NCBI GenBank assembly: GCA_016937995.1
Contig: JAFGVM010000066.1
Location: 1 to 61,780, forward strand
Length of the DNA stretch: 61,780 nucleotides
From: Candidatus Delongbacteria bacterium
GTDB taxonomy: Bacteria > UBA4055
Direction of reading: 5' to 3'
Made by a program: the position numbers and the translations under genes. The notes below the pieces were generated by a model. That model saw only the letters and a list, made by a program, of their open reading frames with translations, searched no databases and was not told where the DNA came from. Shown one piece after another: positions 28,264 through 37,171 of this stretch (positions are counted from its first letter, which is position 1; each line of letters opens with the position of its first letter).

Positions 28264-28491
28264 TTATTTCTTTTTGATGTAGAATTTAGTTTCACCATCT
28301 AATTCTTCCATTGACAGGAATTCATTACCTGTTTTCTCGCACCATGCAGGAACATCTGTCTTTGAGCCGGGATCTGTTCCGATCATTTCAAGAACCTGTC
28401 CTGCTTCCATGCCTTTAATTGCCTTGCTAAGCTTAATGATAGGCATTGGGCATGATAACCCTTTACAATCCAAACTTTGATCAAAATTCAT
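28264..28491 (-). CDS. tusA: TusA/SirA-family sulfur carrier protein (first copy)
   Basis: Protein of 75 residues with the CPMP active-site motif (C14) after DCKGLSC. TusA proteins carry sulfur as a persulfide on this Cys between rhodaneses, DsrE-type proteins and acceptors. The ribosome binding site AAGGAGGAG is excellent. It precedes yedE by 12 bases, the usual tusA-yedE pairing. A second TusA lies at 42055-42279 next to dsrE; the two are clearly divergent in sequence and may serve import and reduction separately. Confidence 0.93.
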   Translation of the reverse strand: MNFDQSLDCKGLSCPMPIIKLSKAIKGMEAGQVLEMIGTDPGSKTDVPAWCEKTGNEFLSMEELDGETKFYIKKK

Positions 28492-28549
28492 TTTACTCCT
28501 CCTTTTGTTATGTTATTATGTTTTATCTACAAATATAACCGATACAGTG

Positions 28550-28574
28550 AGACGTTGCAGTGCAACGTCTCTAC
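28550..28574. repeat. Palindromic repeat between hdrC and tusA
   Basis: AGACGTTGCA (28550-28559), G, then TGCAACGTCT (28561-28570), followed by CTAC. It shares the AGACG...CGTCTCTAC frame with the element at 22030-22053 and is probably a dispersed repeat copy. Confidence 0.6.
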
Positions 28575-28583
28575 ATAAACGGT

Positions 28584-29060
28584 TTATTTTTTCCATGTAA
28601 CTTTTAATTCTTTTTCTATCATTTCTTTTACCTTCTTCTCATGATCGCCTTCTGGATGTAATTTCTGATTAATGATCTCACATCGAAGCTCCTGAACGAA
28701 TTTATCAAGTTCTTTAGCATCTTTGTATTGTTCCTTAGGAACATACCCTTCTTTTATTGCCATACCTCTCAGAACATCAAGAACATCTGAAAATTTTACT
28801 CCCTGAGGGCAAAGTGCGTAGCATGTATAACACCTTGAGCACATCCAAAGAATATCAGAAGACAATACTTCCTTTTTCATTCCAAGGATACACATTCTGA
28901 TGATCTTTCTGGGATCATAATCATCATTTACTTCTGCTACCGGACATGCAGCAGTACATGTACCACAGGTAAAACATCTCTGAATATGTTCAGCTCCGGG
29001 CTGAGCAGCGATCTCATTTTTGAAATTCGCATCCATTTCGCTTAAAATAATTTTATCCAT
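28584..29060 (-). CDS. hdrC: HdrC-like dicluster ferredoxin subunit
   Basis: Protein of 158 residues with two [4Fe-4S] motifs: C29, C32, C35, C39 (CFTCGTCTAACP) and C74, C77, C80, C84 (CSRCYTCYALCP). The surrounding DYDPRKIIRM and CPQGVKFSDVLDVLR segments are characteristic of HdrC of heterodisulfide reductase, which wires HdrA to HdrB. No HdrB gene (CCG domains) occurs anywhere in the window. It follows the FlxA-like gene across an intergenic stretch of repeats. It probably carries electrons from an HdrA/Flx complex to an unidentified acceptor protein. Confidence 0.9.
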   Translation of the reverse strand: MDKIILSEMDANFKNEIAAQPGAEHIQRCFTCGTCTAACPVAEVNDDYDPRKIIRMCILGMKKEVLSSDILWMCSRCYTCYALCPQGVKFSDVLDVLRGMAIKEGYVPKEQYKDAKELDKFVQELRCEIINQKLHPEGDHEKKVKEMIEKELKVTWKK

Positions 29061-29101
29061 TTTCTATATCCCTTTAATCTTTTTTATTTTTAATTCGCAG
29101 T

Positions 29102-29212
29102 GGGAAGGCGTAGGAGCCTTCCCCTACGGATATCGATCTATTTTAATTGTCATCCTCGTGCTCCGACACGGGGATCTATTTCTAGATTACCGGATCAAGT
29201 CCGATAATGACA
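29102..29212. repeat. Compound palindromic repeat region
   Basis: Perfect hairpin GGGAAGGC (29102-29109)/GCCTTCCC (29116-29123), then a 65-bp element bounded by TGTCAT (29148-29153) and ATGACA (29207-29212). The latter contains CCTCGTG/CACGGGG and ATTACCGGA/TCCGATAAT stems. It looks like BIME-style dispersed palindromes. It lies between the FlxA-like gene and hdrC and may act as a 3' or processing element. Confidence 0.6.
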
Positions 29213-29218
29213 GTTTAT

Positions 29219-30046
29219 TTAAAACGCATCCGGTATGCTTTTAAGTTCTTCAAATGAGAACACAGGACCATCGATACAAACATACTTTGAACCGATACCG
29301 CATCTTCCGCATTTACCGATACCGCATTTCATTCTTCTTTCAAGAGATGTGTATATCCTTGTATCATCAAATCCAAGTTCTTTCAATACCGGCAATGTGA
29401 ACTTGATCATAATAGGAGGACCACAAACGATAGCCCATGCGCTTGGATCAGGAGATACTTCTTTAGTGATCGTAGGTACAAATCCTGTATGTTTTGCCCA
29501 TCCTTCAACAGGGGTGTCAATAGTTAAATGAAGTGTTAGATCATCTCTTTTGTCCCATTCTGCCAATTCTTCTTTATATATCAATAGATCAGGATTTCTT
29601 GCACCGTAAATAACAGTGATATCTCCATAATCCTTTCTATTCTCAAGCATATAAATAAGCATAGATCTTAACGTTGTGAACGCAAATCCTCCACCGATGA
29701 TAACGACATCTTTACCTTTTAGTTTTTCAAGTGGATACCAGTTCCCCAAAGGACCACGAATACCGACAATATCACCAACATTCAGATAATGGATCTCATT
29801 TGTAACAGACCCTGTTCTGTTGACTGTGAACTTCAGAATTCCCTCTTCAGTAGGTGAAGAAGCTATGCCAAAAGGTGATTCACCCTTGCCAAGAATAGAA
29901 AATTCACAGAATTGACCGGGCATATAATCAAATTTGTCTTCCTCATTTACAAATGAGAGATCAAAAGTACGAAGTGAACCGTCAGGGTTCTCGGATAATA
30001 TTTTCTCAACTTTCATCGGTATCGGTATGTACGTATTATTACACAT
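29219..30046 (-). CDS. flxA: FlxA-like FAD/NAD(P)H oxidoreductase subunit
   Basis: Protein of 275 residues of the ferredoxin-NADP reductase fold. The FAD-binding barrel includes PGQFCEFSI near 39-47, the NAD(P) domain has GGGFAFTTLRSM near 113, and the C-terminal [2Fe-2S] site is C241, C246, C249, C257 (CGIGKCGRC). It resembles AsrB, sulfhydrogenase gamma subunits and FlxA of the Flx-Hdr complex. In that complex it oxidises NADH and hands electrons to Fe-S subunits, and HdrA bifurcates them to ferredoxin and a disulfide. The adjacent FlxB-, FlxC- and MvhD-like genes in the same order support the Flx assignment. Confidence 0.87.
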   Translation of the reverse strand: MCNNTYIPIPMKVEKILSENPDGSLRTFDLSFVNEEDKFDYMPGQFCEFSILGKGESPFGIASSPTEEGILKFTVNRTGSVTNEIHYLNVGDIVGIRGPLGNWYPLEKLKGKDVVIIGGGFAFTTLRSMLIYMLENRKDYGDITVIYGARNPDLLIYKEELAEWDKRDDLTLHLTIDTPVEGWAKHTGFVPTITKEVSPDPSAWAIVCGPPIMIKFTLPVLKELGFDDTRIYTSLERRMKCGIGKCGRCGIGSKYVCIDGPVFSFEELKSIPDAF

Positions 30047-30063
30047 CTATAGTTTCCTTAAAT

Positions 30064-31089
30064 TTAGTATTCTAATACTTTTTTAATGACTTCTCTGATA
30101 TCAAGATTGACGGGACAAACACTTACACATCTTCCGCAACCTGTACAAAGATCAACCTGATAATTGTCCCTGAAGTAATTGTATTTATGCATTATTCTCT
30201 GTCTGACTCTCTGAACAGCTACACCCCTCGGGTTATGTCCCGAAGCCTCTTTTGTAAATAACTGGAACATACATGAATCCCAAAGTCTTATCCTGCTGCC
30301 TTTACCGTCCTTACCTTCATCATCAACATCGAAACAGTGACACGTTGGACAAACGAATGTACATGCTCCGCAATTGATGCATTTGGCAGATACTTCATCC
30401 CATACAGGTTCATCCCATATCTTTTTAAGTTTATCAAAGAGAGGTTTTGTGTCAATTTTGTCACCGAGATAAGATTCAGCAGTAGCTTTCAGTTCATCAA
30501 TTACTTTAACATCATTATCATCTGCTTTTTCTGCTTTGTCATAGCTATCAATGAATTTTTTACCCTTATCACTGATATCTTCCATGATATAATGGTCAGC
30601 AGTTTCAACTACAAAGACATCTGAACCGGTTTTATCAAAAGGATTTCCGTCGAACCAGTGACAGAAACAAGTTGAAAGCGGTTCATTACAAGCCAGGTTG
30701 AAGACTAAGCAGTTGTCATATTTCTGTTTCCAGTAAGGGTCTTTGAAATAGTCTTTTCCCGGATGCTGACGCGCATCACCGAAAACACTGTCAAGCATTT
30801 TCAAGCTCTTGGCATCACAATTTCTTATTGCCCAGATAGCAAAAGGTTTTTCATTTCTCTCAGGGACTTTCAAACCTTCTTTAGAATACTTAAACATTAC
30901 TTCTGCCTGAGGAAAAAATACTTCCTTTGCTGATTTCGATGTGTTATAAGCTGAATGATCTATCTCAAGAGCTGTTTCGATCTTTTTGAAAGTAGTCTTC
31001 TTCCCATGTTCAACAGGAGCATAGACAGAATAATCCCTGTTTAGAAAATCGATGAATTCATTCAGTTTTGTTTTTTTAATTTTAAGCAT
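30064..31089 (-). CDS. flxB: FlxB/AsrA-like 4Fe-4S subunit
   Basis: Protein of 341 residues from ATG 31089 (AAGGG upstream; a GTG two codons earlier is possible). The N-terminal two thirds match the AsrA/sulfhydrogenase beta-type fold (KPFAIWAIRNCDAKSLKMLD, LACNEPLSTCFCHW). The C-terminus has two clusters: CINCGACTFVCPTCHC and CTGCGRCVSVCP. It is an electron-transfer subunit between the flavoprotein encoded next and HdrA. Similar proteins occur in anaerobic sulfite reductase and sulfhydrogenases, so a sulfur-related role is also in line with the neighbourhood. Confidence 0.85.
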   Translation of the reverse strand: MLKIKKTKLNEFIDFLNRDYSVYAPVEHGKKTTFKKIETALEIDHSAYNTSKSAKEVFFPQAEVMFKYSKEGLKVPERNEKPFAIWAIRNCDAKSLKMLDSVFGDARQHPGKDYFKDPYWKQKYDNCLVFNLACNEPLSTCFCHWFDGNPFDKTGSDVFVVETADHYIMEDISDKGKKFIDSYDKAEKADDNDVKVIDELKATAESYLGDKIDTKPLFDKLKKIWDEPVWDEVSAKCINCGACTFVCPTCHCFDVDDEGKDGKGSRIRLWDSCMFQLFTKEASGHNPRGVAVQRVRQRIMHKYNYFRDNYQVDLCTGCGRCVSVCPVNLDIREVIKKVLEY

Positions 31090-31110
31090 ATACACCCTTA
31101 CTCTAACAGA

Positions 31111-32073
31111 TTACATTATAAAGTCTTGCTTTTCATTTTCGCAGAAAGATACCATAGCCGGTTTTTCATTAATGTCCAGACCTGCGGTATAGTTAAATCT
31201 TTCCTTTACTTCTTTTTCAACTTTTTTATTCATGATCCTTAGATCAAGGTCAACAGGGCATGCAGTTACGCATGAACCACAGTCAACACATCTTCCTGCA
31301 ATATGAAGATTCCTGATCAGGTGGAAAATAACCGAATCAGTTACTTCTGGTGTCTTACCTATCCATTGAGGGTCGTTCTGATCAACGAAGCATTCATTAC
31401 AATAGCACGATGGACATACGTTCCTACAAGCATAGCATCTGATACATTTTGAATATTCCTCTTCAATGTACTTCCATCTTTCTTCAGCAGTTTTGTCTTC
31501 GAAGTCAGTAACAACTTTAAATTCTTCAGCTACTTCAACTTCAACTCTAGGCTCACCAATGAAAGTGTCATATTCTTTAGCATCAGGATAACGGCAGTAG
31601 ATACATGAGTCACTTAGAACTTCTTTCAAAGGAACTTTTTTCTCAAAAGCTCTTCCTTTCAAAGTAACTTCATCACCTTCAACTTTTATATCAATAACTT
31701 CTTTTCCTTCAGTTATGGTCTGTATCTTTTTCTTTTCAAAAACACCGTTACAAGGAACACCTATGATATGAGCCTGCTCTCTTTTGATCTGATTTTCAAC
31801 AGTGTAAAGAACTACAGAACGGGCGTCACAACCTTTGGATACGATACCGATCTTTTTATAATCTTTCTTTAGTTTTTTACGATCTTTAGTCAAATAAACG
31901 GTTAGATTATTCCTGCATGTATTATCAAAGATAAGTTGGTCTGCATCCTCTGGTTTAGTAATAAAAATAGGAGTAGCAGTGTTCGGTAAAGAACCTTTTC
32001 CGTAACCGATAACAATATCTACAGTTTTATCTTCAAGGAGTTTTTTTACCTGAGATCTCAATTCGTTAATCAT
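31111..32073 (-). CDS. flxC: FlxC-like iron-sulfur subunit (FdhB/FrhB type)
   Basis: Protein of 320 residues. The N-terminal half is an FrhB/FdhB-like domain (IGIVSKGCDARSVVLYTVENQIKRE). Fe-S ligands follow: CIYCRYP, CIRCYACRNVCPSCYCNEC and CVDCGSCVTACPVDLD. In Flx-Hdr complexes such a subunit connects the FAD/NAD(P)H module to HdrA. Its ATG overlaps the stop of the MvhD gene by one base (TAATG), indicating translational coupling and a shared complex. It is related to the paired genes at 36077-38321. Confidence 0.85.
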   Translation of the reverse strand: MINELRSQVKKLLEDKTVDIVIGYGKGSLPNTATPIFITKPEDADQLIFDNTCRNNLTVYLTKDRKKLKKDYKKIGIVSKGCDARSVVLYTVENQIKREQAHIIGVPCNGVFEKKKIQTITEGKEVIDIKVEGDEVTLKGRAFEKKVPLKEVLSDSCIYCRYPDAKEYDTFIGEPRVEVEVAEEFKVVTDFEDKTAEERWKYIEEEYSKCIRCYACRNVCPSCYCNECFVDQNDPQWIGKTPEVTDSVIFHLIRNLHIAGRCVDCGSCVTACPVDLDLRIMNKKVEKEVKERFNYTAGLDINEKPAMVSFCENEKQDFIM

Positions 32074-32522
32074 TATTTAACTCCTTCTAATTCTTCAGTT
32101 TTCGCTCCATGCTTTACCATTCTTTTCGCAGGTCCAATCTTTTTGATATCTTCGGTGACCTTTGTAATGATATTTGCAAATTTTTCACCTTCTCCTGCTG
32201 AAACCCATGAAAATTGAACTCTTTCAGGTTCAATGCCTATGAACTCAAGGAGAGGTTTTATCGTAGAAAATCGTCTACGTGCGATGAAATTACCTGACAG
32301 GTAATGGCAGTCGCCCGGATGTCAACCAGAGACAAGAAGACCGTCGTATCCGCTTTGTAATGTCTTCATTATAAATAAAGGATCAACTCTACCTGAGCAA
32401 GGGATCCTGATAACTCTGACATTAGGTGGATACTGAATTCTTGAAACTCCTGCAAGATCTGCTCCCGCATACGAACACCAGTTGCACAGTATCGCGAGGA
32501 TCTTAGGTTGCCACTCTTTCAT
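32073..32522 (-). CDS. mvhD: MvhD/FlxD selenoprotein (copy 1)
   Basis: Electron-transfer subunit linking HdrA to its electron source, with one [2Fe-2S] cluster. The frame has 149 sense codons once the TGA at 32322-32324 is read as selenocysteine 67. Motifs: CNWC (C13, C16), C42 in PCSGRVDP, then U67-HPGDCHY with C72. MvhD homologues have Cys or Sec exactly here. The stem ATTACC/GGTAAT (32289-32305) follows with loop UGUCA. Without recoding the protein would lose its cluster-binding half. The C-terminal part keeps the RRR...PERVQFSWVSAGEG block. Its stop overlaps the flxC start by one base, and it lies 22 bases after hdrA. Confidence 0.93.
32289..32305 (-). promoter_or_regulatory. Candidate bacterial SECIS hairpin, MvhD copy 1
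   Basis: On the minus strand ATTACC-TGTCA-GGTAAT, 16 bases after the TGA. The stem is perfect (6 bp) and G is the second loop base. It lies inside the coding sequence, as bacterial SECIS elements do. Confidence 0.7.
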
Positions 32523-32544
32523 TTAAACTCCTAAAAATTTAATT

Positions 32545-35500
32545 TTAAAATATCTCCAGTTCTTCCGTCAATGTCAATGAATCAAACGTCGCAAATAACT
32601 GTTCATTTGTGAATCCTCTCAAATTCAATGCCCCGCAACGACAGGATGCCACACAAGCTCCACAACCTTTACAAAGTGCATCGTTAACAACAGCGATCTC
32701 TTTTTCAGGATCAACAGCTATAGCATTATAAGCACAGGCAAGTTCACAATACCCGCAACCAGTACATCTGGAATCGTTTACTTCAGTTATAGTACCTTCA
32801 GCCAGGATCTGTTTCTTGTTCAGGAATGTTAAAGCTCTACTTGCAGCAGCTTTTGCCTGCATAAGACTTTCATCCATATCTTTTGGTCCGTGTGCAAGTC
32901 CGGCAAGAAAAACACCATCAGTTGCAAAATCAACAGGTCTGAGTTTAGCGTGAGCTTCCAGGAATACTCCATCAGCATTCAAAGGAACTTTTAACATTCT
33001 TGCAAGATCGATATTGTCTTTCTTTGGGTCAACAGCTACAGAAAGAACCAGCATATCAGCTGTTATCTGTACTTCTTTATCCATAATAGGATCAAATACG
33101 GTAACATTTACACCACTGTCCGGATCCATCTCGTCAACAAGTGAAACTTCAGGTTTTTTCTCAGGAGAATAATGAACGAACATAGTACCGTTGTCTCTCA
33201 GCTCACTATAATATTTCTCTCTGAAACCATAAGTTCTCATATCACGGTAAACTATATATACATTAGTATTAGGCATCATTTCTTTGAGAACACCTGCATT
33301 TTTTACAGCTTTCGTACAACAAATACGACTACAATACATTTTACCTTCTTTTCTTGAACCTACACACTGGATCATAACCACTGTCTTAGGTTTCTTAGGG
33401 AATTTCTTTTTATGAAGCATTGATTCAAATTCCACCTGAGTAACGATAGTTGAAGTCTCTCCGTAAAGGTATTCTGAGGTTTCGTGTTCATCTGCACCGG
33501 TAGCGATCACTGTTACACCATGTTCAAAAGTATGCTCTTCTTTTGAATCTTTTTCGACCATTGTAGTTTTAAAATTACCAACATAACCATCGATCTTTTT
33601 GATATCAGTGTTCTTATATAAATGTATATGTTTATTCTTCTCTACTCTATCTATGTAATCAGCAAGATGTTTCTGTGGATCTTTTCCAAAGTTGAAATAT
33701 ATATTTTTCAGATTTCCACCAAGTGTTTTCTCTCTTTCCACCAAGAATACTTCATGACCCGCTGTTGCTAAAGTATCTGCAACGGCCATTCCTGCAAGCC
33801 CTCCTCCAACGACTAACGCTTTAGGATTGATATCAATAGGTAATCTTGCAAGAGGTTTCAATTCTTTAGCTTTGGCAGCTGCCATAGCCATAAGATCCTT
33901 TGCTTTCTCTGTTGCAAGTTCAGGTTCGTTCTGATGAGCCCATGAACACTGATCACGGATATTTGCCATTTCAAATAAATAAGGATTTAATCCGGCTTCA
34001 TTTATGGTCTCCCTAAATAAAGGTTCATGTGTACGAGGAGTACATGCGGCTACAACAACTCTGTTCAAATTATGTTCTTTTATTCTTTCTTTGATCGTAT
34101 TCATACAATCCGGAGAGCATGCATAAACAAGATCTTCAGAGTGTTCAACATTAGGAAGATCTCGAGCACTTTCAGCAACAGATTTTACATCTACTACACC
34201 GGCAATATTTATACCGCAATGACATACAAAAGTACCAATTCTGGGTCTTTCACCTTCAACTTTGATCTCTTTAGGTGCATCTTTAGCATCAGTAAGCTTC
34301 TGTCTTTCAAGTCTTAAGAATTTTGTAGCTTCAGCTACTGCACCTGATGCAGATACAACTGATTCGGGAATATCCTTTGGAGCGTTCATAGCTCCGCATA
34401 CGTAAATACCTTCTCTTGAAGTTGTTAAAGGAGTATAGGAGTCAGATCTACAAAAGCCGTATTCATTCAGTTTAATATCAAGTTTTTCAGCAAGTTCCGG
34501 CATTCCCTTTCTTGGTTGAAGACCAACTGCAAGAACTACCATATCAAAATCTTTGTACTGAATATCTCCATTTTCAAATACGTATTTTAATGTCAGGCTT
34601 CCGTCAGCATTTTCAGATATATCAGAAACTTTTGACTTGATGAACTCAACACCGTATTTGTTCTTTGCATTTTCATAATATTTGTCAAAATCTTTACCAA
34701 ATGCTCTGATATCCATATAGAAAATAGAAGATTTCAAACCTTTCATATGTTCAGTTGCAATTATAGCTTCTTTAATAGCGAACATACAGCAAGCTGATGA
34801 ACAATAGTTGTGACCTATGCTTTCGTCTCTTGATCCGACACACTGAATAAAAGCAATGCTCTTAGGTTCTTTATGATCATTGAATTTGGTTATATGACCA
34901 CCCATAGGTCCTGATGCAGATAACATTCTCTCAAATTCCAGAGATGTCACAACATTGCTGAATCTCTTGTAACCGAGATTTCCAAAGTGTATAGGATTAA
35001 AAGTATCAATACCTGTGGAAAGTATTACAGCTCCAACATTTAATTCTATTTTTCGATCTTTATCATCGTAGTTAATAGCACCGGCAGGGCAGACCTTTTC
35101 ACAGATCTTACAAACACCCTTGGTCAGGTAAAGACAGTTATTTTTGTCAATCGTATACTCAGCCGGGATACTCTGTAGAAAATATCTTGAAATAGCTCCT
35201 CTCTTTCTAAGCTGCATATCAAATTCATCAGCAACTTTTACAGGGCATTTCTCTTCACATAAACCACAGGAAACACATTTCTCAGGATCAACATATTTTG
35301 CTTCTTCCACTATCTTAGCTATAAAATCACCCGGTAAACCTTCAACTGATTCAACTTTTGATTTTATGTGTATGCTGATATTAGGATGACGGACAGCTTC
35401 ACTCATCTTAGGGGCAAGGATACACATTGAACAATCATTTGTTGGGAATGTCTTATCAAGCTGAGGCATCCTGCCTCCAATTGTAGCTGATTCTTCGACC

Positions 35501-35598
35501 AAATGTACTTTTATACCCATATCGGCAAGATCAAGAGCCGCCTGAATTCCGGCGATCCCTGCTCCGACTACCATTGCTGATCTACTTTTTAAACTCAT
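32545..35598 (-). CDS. hdrA: HdrA, full-length two-flavin bifurcating subunit
   Basis: Protein of 1017 residues. ATG 35598 is chosen because AAGGA precedes it; an earlier in-frame start lies inside the recoded tail of the preceding MvhD gene. Domains in order: FAD fold GAGIAG (13-18), hallmark PTNDCSMC (C56, C59), ferredoxin CVSCGLCEEKC (C108-C118), CKICEKVC, CVGSR and YCSSACC Fe-S region, VCHCGIN middle domain, second FAD fold GGGLAGMAVA, and C-terminal clusters CTGCGYCELAC and CKGCGACVASC. HdrA is the flavin-based electron-bifurcating core of Hdr complexes. Having two FAD halves matches the HdrA2 type. It is flanked on both sides by MvhD selenoprotein genes. Confidence 0.93.
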   Translation of the reverse strand: MSLKSRSAMVVGAGIAGIQAALDLADMGIKVHLVEESATIGGRMPQLDKTFPTNDCSMCILAPKMSEAVRHPNISIHIKSKVESVEGLPGDFIAKIVEEAKYVDPEKCVSCGLCEEKCPVKVADEFDMQLRKRGAISRYFLQSIPAEYTIDKNNCLYLTKGVCKICEKVCPAGAINYDDKDRKIELNVGAVILSTGIDTFNPIHFGNLGYKRFSNVVTSLEFERMLSASGPMGGHITKFNDHKEPKSIAFIQCVGSRDESIGHNYCSSACCMFAIKEAIIATEHMKGLKSSIFYMDIRAFGKDFDKYYENAKNKYGVEFIKSKVSDISENADGSLTLKYVFENGDIQYKDFDMVVLAVGLQPRKGMPELAEKLDIKLNEYGFCRSDSYTPLTTSREGIYVCGAMNAPKDIPESVVSASGAVAEATKFLRLERQKLTDAKDAPKEIKVEGERPRIGTFVCHCGINIAGVVDVKSVAESARDLPNVEHSEDLVYACSPDCMNTIKERIKEHNLNRVVVAACTPRTHEPLFRETINEAGLNPYLFEMANIRDQCSWAHQNEPELATEKAKDLMAMAAAKAKELKPLARLPIDINPKALVVGGGLAGMAVADTLATAGHEVFLVEREKTLGGNLKNIYFNFGKDPQKHLADYIDRVEKNKHIHLYKNTDIKKIDGYVGNFKTTMVEKDSKEEHTFEHGVTVIATGADEHETSEYLYGETSTIVTQVEFESMLHKKKFPKKPKTVVMIQCVGSRKEGKMYCSRICCTKAVKNAGVLKEMMPNTNVYIVYRDMRTYGFREKYYSELRDNGTMFVHYSPEKKPEVSLVDEMDPDSGVNVTVFDPIMDKEVQITADMLVLSVAVDPKKDNIDLARMLKVPLNADGVFLEAHAKLRPVDFATDGVFLAGLAHGPKDMDESLMQAKAAASRALTFLNKKQILAEGTITEVNDSRCTGCGYCELACAYNAIAVDPEKEIAVVNDALCKGCGACVASCRCGALNLRGFTNEQLFATFDSLTLTEELEIF

Positions 35599-35617
35599 AA
35601 ATTTTTTCCTTAGTATC

Positions 35618-36043
35618 CTATAAGAATATATTATTTCTTGTTGGGTTCTCACCCTTATTCGTAATTGTTTCAGTGTATTCACTACTTACCTGAGCAAATT
35701 TTTGACCCTCAGATGCAGAGATCCAAGAGAGTCTGAACCTTTCTTCATCAAGTCCGAGGGACTTGTAAAGTTCCTGAACTATTTTGATCCTTCTTCTTGT
35801 ATGATAATTACCAACCTGGTAATGGCAGTCACCGGGGTGTCAACCACCGACCAGAACACCGTCTGCTCCACGAAGATATGATTTTATCAAAAACACCGGA
35901 TCAATTCTACTTGAGCACATTACTTTGATAGGTAAAACTGCTGTAGGATACTGAGATCTGTTGATACCTGCCAGGTCAGCTCCAGTATAAGAGCACCATT
36001 TGCAGAGAAAACTTACTATCTTTGGTTCAAATTTATTTGACAT
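35618..36043 (-). CDS. mvhD: MvhD selenoprotein (copy 2)
   Basis: The frame has 141 sense codons with TGA at 35840-35842 read as Sec68. Motifs: CKWC (C14, C17), C43 in MCSSRIDP, then GG-U68-HPGDCHY with C73. The read-through portion ([20 protein letters not shown]) is clearly homologous to the other two copies. A perfect ATTACC/GGTAAT stem with AGGTT loop (35807-35823) lies 16 bases after the TGA. The ribosome binding site AGGGGGAA precedes the ATG. It sits 33 bases after an FdhB-like gene and 19 bases before hdrA, so it probably docks onto that HdrA. Confidence 0.93.
35807..35823 (-). promoter_or_regulatory. Candidate bacterial SECIS hairpin, MvhD copy 2
   Basis: Minus strand ATTACC-AGGTT-GGTAAT, 16 bases after the UGA, with G as the second loop base. 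Same geometry as in the other two MvhD genes. Confidence 0.7.
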
Positions 36044-36076
36044 TTTTTATTCCCCCTAATTTTCAATTGAGCGAAT

Positions 36077-37171
36077 TTATTCGCCCATTTCCGGAAATTC
36101 CTGTTCCTTGAATATCATTACAGGTATTTGTTCATTTACATCTCTACCAGGAACGAAATCAAATACTTTTGCTATATGTTCACCTGATCTTTTAAATACA
36201 GGACCAACTGGAATACTTGAAGGACATACATCAGTACATTGACCGCAACCTACACATGAATAAGCCATGTGCGATAATCTTCCTAGGTGAAAGAAAATCG
36301 TATCCGGAGGAAGTCTCAATGCACCTTTCTGTTCAAGTTCCTTTTCCATGATACCTGTATTATAATCAAAGTTCGATGAAGAAAAATCACATTGCGTACA
36401 GTAGCAAATTGGACAAACACTGTTACATCCACGGCAACCGATACACTTTCCAAAGATCTCTACCATTCCGTCAAGACCTTTATCACTTTTATCCACTGAT
36501 GCGAACAATGCTTCTTTTTCCTTCAGTCTTTTTTCTGCAAGCCGATCGAGAATAGATGCATCAAATTTGTTATCAGATAACTTACCTTCAAATCCTTCGG
36601 TAAATTTTACAGCTTTATCAGTATTTAGATACAATTTTGTAGTGTTAGCCTCTTCATTGATAACAGAGATAAGTATGTCCGCATTGGTCGGAGCAAAATG
36701 CTCACATGCTTTACAATTCGTACGAACTCCGTTATGAATTTCACCATTTTCAGTAGCTTTCCAATAATCCTCAAGTTGATCAGTAGCTTTTCCACGAACA
36801 TTATCTTTCAACGGAATAACACCGCCGCAAGTATGAGTTATGAAAAGGAAGTTATCCATAGAACCCTGAGCTCTTTTTACCATTTCAACATAAGCCCTGA
36901 ACTCACAAGGTCTGATAACAACTGCTACAGGTTTATCCATCGGAGTGAATCCGGAAAGAACCTGTCCTGCCTGTAATGGCATGATCGGGTAGAATGGATC
37001 TATTATATCAAGATTTTCTATTTTTGTCGTAAAAGCATAGTCGTGTGAACCTGAGTCATGGATCTTTCTCAGAGTAAACACTCCGCTTACAACTTCTTTT
37101 TCTAGAAGATGTTTAAGAAGATCTTTCACAACTGTATCACGGTTTTTATCTATAGTTAAAAGTTTACTCAT
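36077..37171 (-). CDS. FdhB/FrhB-like Fe-S electron-transfer protein A
   Basis: Protein of 364 residues. ATG 37171 is chosen since GGAGG lies just upstream; the start overlaps the end of the previous gene. The N-terminal domain has VVIRPCEFRAYVEMVKRAQG. Clusters: CKACEHF, CIGCRGCNSVCPICYCTQC and CVGCGQCTDVCPSSIP, then the tail GRDVNEQIPVM. It is homologous to the next upstream gene and to the FlxC-like protein, i.e. the beta-subunit type of formate dehydrogenases and F420-hydrogenases that carries electrons to HdrA. No formate dehydrogenase alpha subunit or hydrogenase is present here. Confidence 0.82.
   Translation of the reverse strand: MSKLLTIDKNRDTVVKDLLKHLLEKEVVSGVFTLRKIHDSGSHDYAFTTKIENLDIIDPFYPIMPLQAGQVLSGFTPMDKPVAVVIRPCEFRAYVEMVKRAQGSMDNFLFITHTCGGVIPLKDNVRGKATDQLEDYWKATENGEIHNGVRTNCKACEHFAPTNADILISVINEEANTTKLYLNTDKAVKFTEGFEGKLSDNKFDASILDRLAEKRLKEKEALFASVDKSDKGLDGMVEIFGKCIGCRGCNSVCPICYCTQCDFSSSNFDYNTGIMEKELEQKGALRLPPDTIFFHLGRLSHMAYSCVGCGQCTDVCPSSIPVGPVFKRSGEHIAKVFDFVPGRDVNEQIPVMIFKEQEFPEMGE

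Noticed and set aside
35599-35682. Longer N-terminus for full-length HdrA
   Set aside because: The extra 28 residues overlap the read-through end of the MvhD gene in another frame; ATG 35598 has AAGGA in front and begins at the conserved FAD fold.
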